Below are positions 52,438 through 61,624 of a stretch of 64,000 nucleotides of DNA, in pieces. Both the position numbers and the translations under genes were made by a program. The stretch's first letter is position 1. Each line of letters opens with the position of its first letter. Origin of the DNA: Desulfobacula toluolica Tol2 (GTDB lineage Bacteria; Desulfobacterota; Desulfobacteria; Desulfobacterales; Desulfobacteraceae); NCBI RefSeq assembly GCF_000307105.1, contig NC_018645.1:3433501-3497500 (forward strand), given 5' to 3'. The notes beneath the pieces were generated by a model. That model was not told the origin of the DNA. It ran no database searches and saw nothing but the letters and a program-made list of their open reading frames with translations.

Positions 52438-53147
52438 TGACAAAAGTGTTGGTGTTTAAGCTATGGGGGGACTATGGTCACTTTAAGAAGTTTTATACAA
52501 CCACCTCTCCGTTGACTTTTGAATTTCCCCCGCCTGTTACAGTTTTAGGAATCGTTTCTGCCATTATCGGCCTTGACAAAGATTCTTATCTTGAAAATTT
52601 TATAGACCCGACAAGGTGTCACCTGGCAATCGGTTTGGAGCGTCCGGTTAAAAAAGTCCGATGGACTCAAAACTTGATAGATACAAAAAGAAATTTCTGG
52701 AAAATTCATAATAGAACGCAAATTAGAACCGAGTTTCTAAAAGATCCGGGGTTTAAATTTTTTTTCTCACACAAAAATCCTGAAATATATGATCAGCTGA
52801 AAGAGAATCTTATGGCCCACAAATCATATTATACGATTTCCCTTGGATTGAGTGAGTTGCTGGCCGATTTTGAATTCTGCGGTGAACAGACAATCACTCC
52901 ATCAACAACAGATGAATGGCAAAGTATTCAATCGGTTGTTCCTTGCTCTGCTTTACAGGATGATCAGTCCATTGATTTTGAAGAAGGAAAAGAAATTTTC
53001 AAAATCAGTTATCCTGTTGAAATGATTCCGAACAGGGTGGTTACCCGTCGAGAGGATGTTATTTTTGAAAGAAGGGGCTTGCCTGTTACCTGCCGTGTTA
53101 AAGAGGTCTTTAAAACAGAGGAGGGAGAAAAAATTGTTTTCTTCTAA
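52437..53147 (+). CDS. cas5: Type I-B Cascade subunit Cas5 (Cas5h-like)
   Basis: The 236-residue protein binds the 5-prime handle of the guide RNA. The start KVLVFKLWGDYGHFKKFYTTTSPLTFEFPPPVTVLGIVSAIIGL matches Cas5 of I-B systems, with the conserved PP..T..G.. loop. It overlaps cas7 by one base and cas3 by 14 bases. Confidence 0.95.
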   Translation: MTKVLVFKLWGDYGHFKKFYTTTSPLTFEFPPPVTVLGIVSAIIGLDKDSYLENFIDPTRCHLAIGLERPVKKVRWTQNLIDTKRNFWKIHNRTQIRTEFLKDPGFKFFFSHKNPEIYDQLKENLMAHKSYYTISLGLSELLADFEFCGEQTITPSTTDEWQSIQSVVPCSALQDDQSIDFEEGKEIFKISYPVEMIPNRVVTRREDVIFERRGLPVTCRVKEVFKTEEGEKIVFF

Positions 53148-55536
53148 GCTTTATTCCCACCCGGATATCTCGCTTATTGATCATCTTCAAAATGTAGCAG
53201 ATATGTGTGAAGAAAAATTTTTATCTCATCAAACCGGACTGGATGACTTTTTTGAAAAAAAGTCATGGCAAAAACTCATTTGGATAATGGGATTTTGCCA
53301 TGACTTTGGTAAGGCCACCTGTTTTTTTCAGGCATATTTGGCAGAAAAGGATGAAAAAATCAAGGCGGGAATGAGGGGAAAAAAAGAGACCAACCATGCC
53401 TTGATATCAGCCGTCTTAAGCCATTTTATTCTTTGCAGCATCGTAAAAAAATCTAAAAACAGGAATGATTTGTGGGAGATAATGCCGTTTTTGATTTTTA
53501 TGGCTATCAAGCGGCACCATGGGAATGTCAATAATGCAGTCAGAATGAACAATGCTAAAGAAGATGAAAACGAGCTTGATATCAAATATGAGTATATTGA
53601 TAGACAGTTTGACAATATTGATACGGATGAGTTTGAACACTTGCTGGCTTTGTTGGAAAAGAAAAGTGGAATTAATTTAAACCGGTCTGATTTTCCTGAA
53701 AGTCTGTCCAAGTATTTTAAACAAAATATATTACGGGGTGAAAAAAAAAGGATAAAAGCGGTTGATAAAAAGATAGAGTATTATTTTATTTTTCAATATC
53801 TTTTTTCCCTTCTTATTCAATCAGACAAAGAAGAAGCCATCTTCAACAGGCGGTTTGAATTTAAAAGAAAAGATATCCAAGGAGATATTGTAAAAAACTA
53901 TATTAAAGATAATTTTGAGTCCCCTAAAACCGAAATGAACATCATACGGGATAACATTTTCAACGATGCTGACAAGACTGTGTCGTGTATTGATCTAACT
54001 TCTGATAAAATTTTCTCATTGAATGTACCTACAGGAACCGGCAAGACTTTTACATCTCTTTCTGTCGCTTTGCAATTGCGGACAAGGCTTGAAAATGAAA
54101 AAAAACAATTCCCCAGAATTATATATTCGTTGCCGTTTACAAGTATCATTGATCAAAATTACAAGGTTTTTGAAAAAATATTTACAAAGCCAGATTCAGA
54201 TATTTTAATAAAACATCACCATTTGGCTGATGTGTTTTTTAAATCTGAAAATCATGAATTTGACACGAATGAATCCAAGTTTCTCATTGAAAGCTGGGAA
54301 TCTGAAATAGTAGTTACAACCATGTTCCAATTATTTCATTCTGTGCTTACAAACCGGAATCGGATGCTTGTGAAATTTGAAAAATTTGTAAATTCAATTG
54401 TACTTTGTGATGAGATCCAGTCATTGCCATACAAATATTGGAAGTTGGCAAAAGCAATAATGACATGCCTTTCAAAGACATTTAACATTTATTTTATTTT
54501 AATAACAGCAACCCAGCCAAAAATATTTAATGAAAATGAAATCGTTGAACTCGTCCCAAACAAATCAACGTATTTTTCAAAGCTTGACAGAGTGGATATT
54601 ACTTTTGAGAAACAGCCAGTGACGCTGGAAGATTATAAATTATTATGCAAAACCGCAATAAATTCAAACGAAGAATCCTTCCTGTTTGTCATGAACACGG
54701 TGAACTCTGCATTAGAACTGTTTGAGAGCCTGTCGGCATCTGGTTGCGATGCTGAATTTTTCTTTTTGGCTACCAATATCGTTCCGGCGGACAGGCTTAT
54801 AGCCATTCAGGAGATTCAAGATTCAAAAAAAAGGAAAATAATTATTTCAACTCAAATGATTGAAGCAGGCGTTGATATTGATATTGACAATGTATGGCGT
54901 GATATGGGGCCTTTGGAATCAATCAATCAAGTTTGCGGAAGGTGTAACCGGAATTTTAAACAAGAAAAGGGCAAAGTGAGAATTTTTCAGGTTCTCAATG
55001 AAGCCCACAACAATACGCCGTTTGAAAAATATATATATGGTAAAAATCCCCTTTCAATTCATCAGACAAGAGAAATCATTGCCGGTAAAGAGACTGTCAG
55101 TGAAACAGATTTTTTGAATAATATGGATCAATATTACGAACAGATACAAGCAAGGCTTAGAGATGATGATTCCGTGGATATCATTAATTTCATGAAAAAT
55201 TTGCAATTCTTAAGTGTTTTTAAAAATTTCAAGCTCATTGATGAAGAAAATTATGAAAGAAAAGATATTTTTATTGAACTGAATGAGGTAGCTGAAGAAG
55301 CTTGGAGAAGATATATTGAGATAAGGGAGATTCAGGATAAAATAGAGCGAAAACTCAAATTTTTAAAGATTAAAAAAGTATTTTATGATTATATAATATC
55401 TGTTCCTGCAAATTTTGTTAGTGAAAAAGAGTATGGCGATACAAATTTTGTTTATATTAATAAAGAGATGCTGCCGGTTTGTTATGACAAGAAAACTGGT
55501 TGGATGAGAAAAACTGAGGATGTTTATACGTTTTAA
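53134..55536 (+). CDS. cas3: CRISPR-associated nuclease-helicase Cas3 (TTG start)
   Basis: The 800-residue protein starts with an HD nuclease domain (about 1-215): HLQNVADMC, GFCHDFGKA and IKRHHGNV supply the metal ligands. An SF2 helicase follows, with Walker A NVPTGTGKT (near 299), box II LCDEIQSLP (DEIQ in place of DEAH), TATQPK, and motif VI INQVCGRCNR. It degrades DNA bound by Cascade. The TTG at 53134 was chosen because AGGAGG lies 9 nt upstream; an ATG farther upstream at 53056 lies inside cas5 and lacks a site. It ends 30 bp before the proposed cas4 start and in the same frame. Confidence 0.94.
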   Translation: MFSSKLYSHPDISLIDHLQNVADMCEEKFLSHQTGLDDFFEKKSWQKLIWIMGFCHDFGKATCFFQAYLAEKDEKIKAGMRGKKETNHALISAVLSHFILCSIVKKSKNRNDLWEIMPFLIFMAIKRHHGNVNNAVRMNNAKEDENELDIKYEYIDRQFDNIDTDEFEHLLALLEKKSGINLNRSDFPESLSKYFKQNILRGEKKRIKAVDKKIEYYFIFQYLFSLLIQSDKEEAIFNRRFEFKRKDIQGDIVKNYIKDNFESPKTEMNIIRDNIFNDADKTVSCIDLTSDKIFSLNVPTGTGKTFTSLSVALQLRTRLENEKKQFPRIIYSLPFTSIIDQNYKVFEKIFTKPDSDILIKHHHLADVFFKSENHEFDTNESKFLIESWESEIVVTTMFQLFHSVLTNRNRMLVKFEKFVNSIVLCDEIQSLPYKYWKLAKAIMTCLSKTFNIYFILITATQPKIFNENEIVELVPNKSTYFSKLDRVDITFEKQPVTLEDYKLLCKTAINSNEESFLFVMNTVNSALELFESLSASGCDAEFFFLATNIVPADRLIAIQEIQDSKKRKIIISTQMIEAGVDIDIDNVWRDMGPLESINQVCGRCNRNFKQEKGKVRIFQVLNEAHNNTPFEKYIYGKNPLSIHQTREIIAGKETVSETDFLNNMDQYYEQIQARLRDDDSVDIINFMKNLQFLSVFKNFKLIDEENYERKDIFIELNEVAEEAWRRYIEIREIQDKIERKLKFLKIKKVFYDYIISVPANFVSEKEYGDTNFVYINKEMLPVCYDKKTGWMRKTEDVYTF

Positions 55537-55554
55537 ATCTCTTTTTTTTGTCAT

Positions 55555-55569
55555 GGAGGTAATTGTATT
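55555..55569 (+). promoter_or_regulatory. cas4: Strong ribosome-binding site with AUU start codon for cas4
   Basis: GGAGG (55555-55559) lies 7 nt before ATT at 55567-55569. The frame upstream is closed by the cas3 stop at 55534-55536. No ATG, GTG or TTG occurs in frame until 55633. The ATG at 55553 is in another frame, opens only a six-codon reading frame and has no ribosome-binding site of its own. Confidence 0.65.
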
Positions 55570-56139
55570 TTAACGGCAACCCATATCCTACAATATTTAT
55601 TTTGCCCCAGATTTATTTATTTTGAAAATGTTTTGGATATTCCAGAGAATCAAGGTTCAAGATTTAAAGTGGCAAAAGGACGGGAAATACATAAAAAAAT
55701 CAGGAAAACAAATCCTGAATATTTACGTACCAAGCTTGGTGTGATTAAAAAAGAGAGTGATGTTTATTTGGACAGTGATTCAGGAATATGCGGTATTGTT
55801 GATGAAATTTTGTTTATGGCGGATGGGTGTGCAGTGCCATTGGACTACAAATATGCCGAATTCAAGGATCGGATATTTGAAACATACCATTTTCAGTTGG
55901 TTTTTTATGGGAAATTAATTAAAGAGAATTATGGTGTGCCCGTTAATGACGGGTATATCGTTTATACGCGTAGTAAAAATAAATTGGTTCGTGTCGATTT
56001 GAAAAAGAAAGATTTTGAAAAATTAAATGATACAATTGAAGAAATCGATGTAATTATTAAAAATGGAAAATATCCAAAACCAACAAAATATAAAAAACGG
56101 TGTATTGACTGTTGCTATAAAAATATTTGTGAAAGCTGA
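55567..56139 (+). CDS. cas4: CRISPR-associated Cas4 nuclease (AUU start)
   Basis: The protein has 190 residues from the proposed AUU start. Cas4 trims and selects pre-spacers by their target-adjacent motif. The N-terminus ATHILQYLFCPRFIYF carries the first Fe-S cysteine. The remaining three are in RCIDCCYKNIC at the C-terminus. RecB-type nuclease motifs are visible: His in GREIHKKI, Asp in GIVDEILF, and the D-x-K core in PLDYKYAE. A TTG start at 55633 would lose the first cysteine and two helices. The gene sits between cas3 and the array, far from cas1 and cas2, whereas in many I-B loci cas4 adjoins cas1. Confidence 0.9.
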   Translation: MLTATHILQYLFCPRFIYFENVLDIPENQGSRFKVAKGREIHKKIRKTNPEYLRTKLGVIKKESDVYLDSDSGICGIVDEILFMADGCAVPLDYKYAEFKDRIFETYHFQLVFYGKLIKENYGVPVNDGYIVYTRSKNKLVRVDLKKKDFEKLNDTIEEIDVIIKNGKYPKPTKYKKRCIDCCYKNICES

Positions 56140-56297
56140 AAAAAAGTTGATTAATGCTATAAATACAAATACCTATCATTTCTTTGGTGACTTGGAAATA
56201 ATGAAGAATCCAATAATATTGGTTAAAATTTATATTATATTGTTCTTTGAAAATTTGTTTAACATATTTAAAATTAAAGGGAATTTTAAGAAATGAA
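56140..56297 (+). promoter_or_regulatory. CRISPR leader
   Basis: This 158-bp AT-rich stretch lies between the cas4 stop and the first repeat and has no gene on the plus strand. Repeats end in ATTGAAAC on the plus strand, as expected for a guide transcribed left to right, which places the leader here. The promoter for the array is presumably within it, but no strong -35/-10 pair stands out. Confidence 0.7.
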
Positions 56298-56920
56298 GTC
56301 TGAACGGCATATCCAGAAGAACAAGGATTGAAACCAGCAAGCTTAAGGGGCGAGGCATTAAAATAGTTGTTGTCTGAACGGCATATCCAGAAGAACAAGG
56401 ATTGAAACCAGCCAACTATCTGGGTATGAATATTGCCGAAATGTTGTCTGAACGGCATATCCAGAAGAACAAGGATTGAAACCCAAGTCGCCTTTATCAA
56501 CGGTGATCGTCGGCTCTGGTCTGAACGGCATATCCAGAAGAACAAGGATTGAAACATGTCGGTGAGGGCCTGATTTTCGAGACTCGTGTGGTCTGAACGG
56601 CATATCCAGAAGAACAAGGATTGAAACCCGGAAGGCCGCCACCCTCAGCGGTTGTTGAGTTCGGTCTGAACGGCATATCCAGAAGAACAAGGATTGAAAC
56701 AACCTGGGGCGGCTTGTATAGCGCCCAAACCCATAAGGTCTGAACGGCATATCCAGAAGAACAAGGATTGAAACTGAGTTGATAAAAAACCGCACTGTAA
56801 TTTTCAGCAAGTCTGAACGGCATATCCAGAAGAACAAGGATTGAAACCATGCTGTAATCTGTTCCGGTGTTGTCCAATTCACAGTCTGAACGGCATATCC
56901 AGAAGAACAAGGATTGAAAC
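56298..56920 (+). CRISPR. CRISPR array, nine 37-bp repeats and eight spacers (type I-B)
   Basis: All nine repeats appear identical, 37 bp, beginning GTCTGAACGGCATATCC and ending AAGGATTGAAAC. Repeat starts are 56298, 56372, 56446, 56519, 56591, 56664, 56738, 56811 and 56884. Spacers measure 37, 37, 36, 35, 36, 37, 36 and 36 bp. The last repeat shows no degeneration, which suggests recent origin or truncation of the array. The 3-prime ATTGAAAC is the usual I-B guide handle. Some spacers are much richer in GC than the surroundings; spacer 5 (56628-56663) is 24 of 36 G/C. No spacer was noticed matching this window. Confidence 0.98.
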
Positions 56921-57320
56921 TGTGTCAATCAAAACGTCATATAGCTTGAAATCTCCTAAAACAGAAAAAAAGCATAAAGATAAAATGCCTGCAAGCAGTT
57001 TGGGGTAACATTTATCTCATGAAAGTACTTGAAGTCAATACAATTCAAATGTGTTTGCTCCGGGCTCATTTTGATAAACCCTTGAATTCTATGCTCAGTC
57101 AGTGTACAATTTAAAGATTCGGTTTGGTGGTATGTTTGCATAAAAGGCAGCTTACCTGAAAAAATGCCAGGCTTTTTTAATATATTTAGAATCTTTGATC
57201 ACTGCATTTTAGTGTTGAATGGGTTATATCAATTTCGTTTGTTGTTTGCCTGAAGCCGGAAGGATTTTTCATCTGCTAAGTGATTTAAGAGTGTATCAAT
57301 TTTCAAGACAAGGAGAAAAG
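56921..57320. other. 400-bp region after the CRISPR array without a recognised gene
   Basis: The stretch holds a 61-codon minus-strand frame (56956-57141) with no ribosome-binding site, no recognisable domain and aromatic-rich low-quality sequence, so I do not call it. Plus-strand frames reaching into the next gene lack start signals. No tRNA, repeat or clear terminator was seen; a weak CCTG/CAGG hairpin followed by T-residues occurs near 57156-57178. Confidence 0.5.
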
Positions 57321-57872
57321 ATGGACCCCAATAAATTTAGAGAATCCAGACAGGAAATCAATCGGTTATGCGAAAATATTAATGTATTAATTGAACAAAA
57401 TGCGCTTGAAGCCTCAAAGGAAGGTTACCAGGAGGTAACCACCCAGCTGGATACACTGAAACCCCAGGCTGAAGGTGAAATCCAGAAGCGTTCCGTAAAA
57501 AATCTGAGTGTAAAAATTGGGGCTTTGGCAACCTATATTGACAAATTGAAACCCGAAAAAAAACGGGCAGCCGGAAAAAAAGGAACAAAAACCGCTATAA
57601 TCTGGGATGAAGAACGTGTGGGTCAACTGTCAACTGCTTTTTTAAAAAAATTATTCGCCAATATGGGAAATGATTCAGATGCCAAGGTCTGTTTCGGAAC
57701 CACAGGCAAGGGTATAAGACCCAGCTATCAAATTGAATTCAGCGATCAAAATATTATAGCTTTCAGCGGATCAGGCCACAGCCCCCAGGAAAAAACTCTT
57801 TCAAGTGCTGCAAAAAAACTATCCCAACCCTTTCCCCACGAGCTAATTGCTTCAATCCTGCGCGAAAAATGA
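57321..57872 (+). CDS. Hypothetical protein, helical N-terminal half
   Basis: This 183-residue cytoplasmic protein is not recognised. The first 80 residues are predicted helical and charged (RESRQEINRLCENINVLIEQNALEASKEGYQEV), then comes a basic linker (KPEKKRAAGKKGTK, about 76-90). A compact second half follows with KVCFGTTGKGIRPSYQIEFSDQNIIAFSGSGHS. The ATG at 57321 follows AAGGAG at close spacing. It is separated from rapA by about 186 bp that includes a hairpin. The second half might be a small ligand-binding domain, but no family name can be given. Confidence 0.75.
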   Translation: MDPNKFRESRQEINRLCENINVLIEQNALEASKEGYQEVTTQLDTLKPQAEGEIQKRSVKNLSVKIGALATYIDKLKPEKKRAAGKKGTKTAIIWDEERVGQLSTAFLKKLFANMGNDSDAKVCFGTTGKGIRPSYQIEFSDQNIIAFSGSGHSPQEKTLSSAAKKLSQPFPHELIASILREK

Positions 57873-57896
57873 AACAATAGATAAAACAACAGACAA

Positions 57897-57922
57897 AGTG
57901 CGGGGGAAAAGATCCCCCCACT
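57897..57922 (+). terminator. Probable terminator hairpin after the hypothetical gene
   Basis: AGTG-C-GGGGG pairs with CCCCC-CACT around a 7-nt A-rich loop, giving a nine-pair stem with one bulge. No T-run follows directly, so it may need Rho or be a weak terminator. Confidence 0.4.
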
Positions 57923-58058
57923 GACCACTTTGCCTGTTTTTACAGTCCTGACATAATTTGTACATCCTGCGCAAAATCATATGTCAAACAAATTGACAAT
58001 CCGCCCTGAATCATGCATAACATGATCCTTTTTAAAAACAGCTACAGAAGATTATCCA

Positions 58059-60749
58059 ATGCATCAATTCATTACAGGCCAGAGATGGATCAGCCAGGCA
58101 GAACCTGAGCTGGGTTTAGGAACCCTTATTAAGGTTAATGACAGAACAATATCCATTAGGTTTGATTCAAGTGACTGCACCCGGCAATATTCACTCCAAT
58201 CCGCGCCCCTAAAGCGCGTTGTTTTCAAACCCGGAGATGAGATTCAATTAAAAGACAATAAAAAACTGATCGTCCAAACTCTGTCGGAATCAGAAGGGCT
58301 AATCTATTATTCAGGAAAAGAAACCATTGTTTGTGAAAAAGACCTGTGTGATACGATTTCATTTTCCATGCCCCAGGACCGGCTTTTTGCCGGGATCACA
58401 GATTCCAGCAAACTGTTTGATTTGAGGTACAGGCTGTTAAAGGCCAAAGCTGACTATGACGCATCCATGGTAAAAGGGTTTTTGGGTGGCCAGGTGGAAC
58501 TGATCCCCCACCAGTTTTTCATTGCAGACAAGGTAACCACACGGTATATTCCAAGGGTTTTGCTCTCCGATGAAACAGGCCTGGGTAAAACCATCGAAGC
58601 ATGCCTTATTCTCCATAAACTGCTCATAACCCACAGGGCGCAAAGGGTATTGATTGTTGTCCCGGAATCCCTGGTTCACCAATGGTTTATCGAATTGTAC
58701 CGCAAATTCAACCTGTCTTTCATGATATTTGATGCAGACTGGTGCGAAAGCCTTGAACAGGAAAGCTCAAGAACAAATCCTTTTTTGAACCGGCAAATGG
58801 GTATTGTCAGCATAAATTTTCTTAAAAACAAAAAACGCCAGACACAAATCATTAAGGCGGGTTGGGACATGGTTGTCATTGACGAGGCCCACCATATTAC
58901 GGACGATAAAAAAACCTATGAATTTATTCAAACACTTGCCAGAACAACATTCGGTTTGATGCTGCTGACAGCCACACCGGAACAGATGGGAATTAAAAAT
59001 CATTTTCTTCATCTTCAACTGCTTGATCCGGAACGGTATTTTGATTTTAACACCTACCTTGATGAAACCAGCCAGTATAAAAAAACCATCCATACGGTCA
59101 CACAATTGATAAAAAAAGAGAAAAATACGGATCACATTCTTGATTCCTATGGTCCCGGCAGGGTAATTTTTCGAAACAAAAGAGATGTGATCAAAGATTT
59201 TCCCAAACGAGTGGCCCATTTAAAACCCCTTGCGGCAACAATCTCTCAAATAAAGGCTGCAAACCGGGAATTTTTTGATACCAACGAGACCAAGGCTCAT
59301 GTATTCTCGGATGACCCAAGAATATCCTGCCTGGTTGAATTGATAAAACAAAAAAAGAAGCTCCTGGTGATTTGCAGTTCTAAAGAGAAGGTAAACGCCA
59401 TTGCAAAAGCTGTTGCAAACCATATTTTTGTTGATGTGGCCAAATTTGATGAAACCATGAGTCTTTTACAGCGGGACAGAAATGCTGCCTGGTTTTCCAG
59501 AAAAGACGGCGCAAGAATTCTTATCTGTTCTGAAATCGGCAGTGAGGGAAGAAATTTCCAGTTTGTGCATCACCTGTTCTTATTTGACCTGCCCCACAAC
59601 CCGGAACTTTTAGAGCAGCGAATAGGAAGGGTTGACAGGATCGGCCAGAAAAGCGATATCCAAATTCATGTACCCTATATCCTTGGAAGTGTTTATGAAA
59701 TCCTGGCACGATGGTATATGGACGGCTTGAACCTGTTTGCCGGAAACATCAACGGAAGTCATTTGATCTATGAAAAATTCAAACCAAATCTTTTCGACCT
59801 TTTCAGCCGCTCGGCAGAATCAGCTGCTGTTAAAGCATTTGTATTGGAAAAATTGATTGAAGAAACAAAGGCCTATTGCATCAAAGTGGACAAAAAACTT
59901 GCCCATGGTAAAAACATCCTGCTTGAAATGAATTCATTTAAACCGGAATCTGCTAAAAAAATCATTGACCATATCACCCGGACAGAAAAAAACAATGCTT
60001 TTGACGATCTTTTGACCATGGTTCTGGATCATTATGGCATTGAAATTGATTTTATTGACAAAACCATCTTCAAACTGAATTCAACCACCATGACGGACGA
60101 AAAATTCCCGGCACTGACAAGCCTTTCCAATGCAATGACATTTAACAGAAAAACAGCCATTGCCAGGGATGATATTGATTTTTTCTCCTGGGATCACCCT
60201 TTTGTCCAACAGACCTTTGAATATTTTATCACCAATGATACAGGTTCTTGTGCAACAGCTCTTTTAAACAGGCAGCAAGGTCCGGGGATTTTACTGGAAA
60301 CAATTTTCATACTGGAATGTATTGCTCCCGGAAATTTGAACATGGAAAGATATTTAATGCCCCATCCCATTCGCATTATTGTGGATCATGAAGGCCGTGA
60401 CACCAGTTTGGACAATAAATTTACAAGTCTTTCAAGCAAACTGAAAAAGGATCAAAGCACCTGGTTCATGGACATGGAACCGGTAAAGCAGGTACTGATC
60501 CCTTCCATGATTGAAAAAAGTGTTTCAATTGCCGAAAATCATTGTGAAAAGATGATAAAAAAAGGACAAAACCGGATAAAAGATATCCTTGGCAAAGAGA
60601 TTACCCGGCTTATGCAATTACAAAAAATAAATCCCGATATAAGAACAGCGGAAATCAAACTTGCCCGGAACCGTATGGAATCTCTTTTAAAATATCTGGA
60701 CACATCCCGGCTCAGGATGGATGCAGTAAGACTGATCCGCGTTCAATAG
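58059..60749 (+). CDS. rapA: RNA polymerase-associated helicase-like ATPase RapA
   Basis: The 896-residue protein is a SWI2/SNF2-type ATPase of the RapA kind, which recycles stalled RNA polymerase. Beta-barrel N-terminal domains (about 1-110; QRWISQAEPELGLGTLIKV) precede the motor: Walker A SDETGLGKT near 170, DEAHH near 275, LTATPEQMG near 306, and LEQRIGRVDRIGQ motif VI near 525. The C-terminal part contains spacer and end domains (GPGILLETIFILECIAP). Length is slightly below the roughly 970 residues of the enterobacterial protein. ATG at 58059 is preceded by only a weak site. Confidence 0.9.
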   Translation: MHQFITGQRWISQAEPELGLGTLIKVNDRTISIRFDSSDCTRQYSLQSAPLKRVVFKPGDEIQLKDNKKLIVQTLSESEGLIYYSGKETIVCEKDLCDTISFSMPQDRLFAGITDSSKLFDLRYRLLKAKADYDASMVKGFLGGQVELIPHQFFIADKVTTRYIPRVLLSDETGLGKTIEACLILHKLLITHRAQRVLIVVPESLVHQWFIELYRKFNLSFMIFDADWCESLEQESSRTNPFLNRQMGIVSINFLKNKKRQTQIIKAGWDMVVIDEAHHITDDKKTYEFIQTLARTTFGLMLLTATPEQMGIKNHFLHLQLLDPERYFDFNTYLDETSQYKKTIHTVTQLIKKEKNTDHILDSYGPGRVIFRNKRDVIKDFPKRVAHLKPLAATISQIKAANREFFDTNETKAHVFSDDPRISCLVELIKQKKKLLVICSSKEKVNAIAKAVANHIFVDVAKFDETMSLLQRDRNAAWFSRKDGARILICSEIGSEGRNFQFVHHLFLFDLPHNPELLEQRIGRVDRIGQKSDIQIHVPYILGSVYEILARWYMDGLNLFAGNINGSHLIYEKFKPNLFDLFSRSAESAAVKAFVLEKLIEETKAYCIKVDKKLAHGKNILLEMNSFKPESAKKIIDHITRTEKNNAFDDLLTMVLDHYGIEIDFIDKTIFKLNSTTMTDEKFPALTSLSNAMTFNRKTAIARDDIDFFSWDHPFVQQTFEYFITNDTGSCATALLNRQQGPGILLETIFILECIAPGNLNMERYLMPHPIRIIVDHEGRDTSLDNKFTSLSSKLKKDQSTWFMDMEPVKQVLIPSMIEKSVSIAENHCEKMIKKGQNRIKDILGKEITRLMQLQKINPDIRTAEIKLARNRMESLLKYLDTSRLRMDAVRLIRVQ

Positions 60750-60764
60750 CCCGAAAATTTCGGG
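60750..60764. terminator. Short palindrome between rapA and the convergent oxidoreductase genes
   Basis: CCCGAAA and TTTCGGG form a 7-bp inverted repeat around one base directly after the rapA stop. It lies in the 26-bp space between convergent genes and could end transcription in both directions, but it has no clear T-run. Confidence 0.4.
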
Positions 60765-60775
60765 TTAATCATCAC

Positions 60776-61624
60776 TTAATCATCACGGTTCAAGTGCCGC
60801 AGAATCTCCTGGTAATGGGGTCTTTGCTTGTCCTGGAAAAAGATCCCGCATCCATAAGGTTCATTTTCAGCAGCCCGCATGGCTGTCTCCATGTTCTTTT
60901 CCTCTATGCGGATATTTAAATCACAAACATTTTCTTTCAGATTCTTCCAGGTCCTGTTTTCCTTGTCAAATGTCACGCAGGGGGTCAAAATCTGGATAAA
61001 ACTGAATCCCTGGTGCAGGATACCCTCTTTTATGATTTCCTTGAGCCCCTGGGGATTGCCAGCATATCCTCTTGCCACAAAAGATGCGCCATAGGCCAGA
61101 GCAAGCTTGATGGGATTAAGCGGCGTATCCGGATTTCCAACAGGATGGGAACTGGTCCTCATTTCATAGGGGGTTGTTGAAGACGACTGGCCTTTGGTCA
61201 GCCCGTAAATGGAATTGTCAAACAACAAAAAGGTGATGTTAATATTTTTCCGTGCCACATGTGGCAGGTGACCGCCACCGATTCCCAATGCATCTCCATC
61301 TCCTGCAACAGCAAATACGGTCAGATCTTCCCTGGCAAGCTTCAATCCCGTTGCCACGGGTATGGATCTGCCATGAAGGGTATGAAACCCGTAGGAGTTA
61401 ATAAAAATCGGGGTTCTCCCGGAACATCCTATACCACTGACAGTTACAATATCTTCTTGTTTCAGTGCAAGTTCCCGGCAGGCCCTGTACAAGGCATCAA
61501 CAATTCCAAAATACCCGCACCCCGGACACCAGGTCGGCAGATCCGGTGACCTGTATTGTAAAAAATCAACCTTTCTGACCATGTCTAATTTTTCATCCAA
61601 ATATGCTGATCTGATCTGTTCCAT
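60776..61624 (-). CDS. korB: 2-oxoacid:ferredoxin oxidoreductase, beta subunit (KorB-like)
   Basis: The 282-residue subunit binds thiamine diphosphate: CPGCGYFGIVDAL (cysteines of the [4Fe-4S] cluster) near 33, GDGDALGIGGGHL near 110 and NSIYGLTKGQSSSTTP near 137 are all present. With the alpha subunit it interconverts a 2-oxoacid (2-oxoglutarate is the best guess) and its acyl-CoA using ferredoxin. The start overlaps the alpha stop (TAATG). It ends next to rapA on the opposite strand. Confidence 0.93.
   Translation of the reverse strand: MEQIRSAYLDEKLDMVRKVDFLQYRSPDLPTWCPGCGYFGIVDALYRACRELALKQEDIVTVSGIGCSGRTPIFINSYGFHTLHGRSIPVATGLKLAREDLTVFAVAGDGDALGIGGGHLPHVARKNINITFLLFDNSIYGLTKGQSSSTTPYEMRTSSHPVGNPDTPLNPIKLALAYGASFVARGYAGNPQGLKEIIKEGILHQGFSFIQILTPCVTFDKENRTWKNLKENVCDLNIRIEEKNMETAMRAAENEPYGCGIFFQDKQRPHYQEILRHLNRDD

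Noticed and set aside
53056-53133. Cas3 start at the ATG at 53056
   Set aside because: It lies inside cas5, has no ribosome-binding site, and would add a non-Cas3-like tail; the TTG at 53134 has AGGAGG upstream and starts at the HD domain.
55553-55573. ATG at 55553 as the cas4 start with a frameshift
   Set aside because: It has no ribosome-binding site upstream, the GGAGG lies inside it, and it opens only six codons; the AUU with that GGAGG explains the data without invoking a sequence error. A one-base error cannot be fully excluded.
56057-56928. Overlapping minus-strand reading frames of 143-186 codons with repeated phrases such as FQSLFFWICRSD and SILVLLDMPFR
   Set aside because: They are translations of the CRISPR repeats on the wrong strand, each unit being one 37-bp repeat plus spacer; there is no ribosome-binding site and the phrases repeat in all frames.
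56956-57141. 61-codon minus-strand frame after the array
   Set aside because: No start signal, no recognisable domain, and it lies in an AT-rich non-coding gap.
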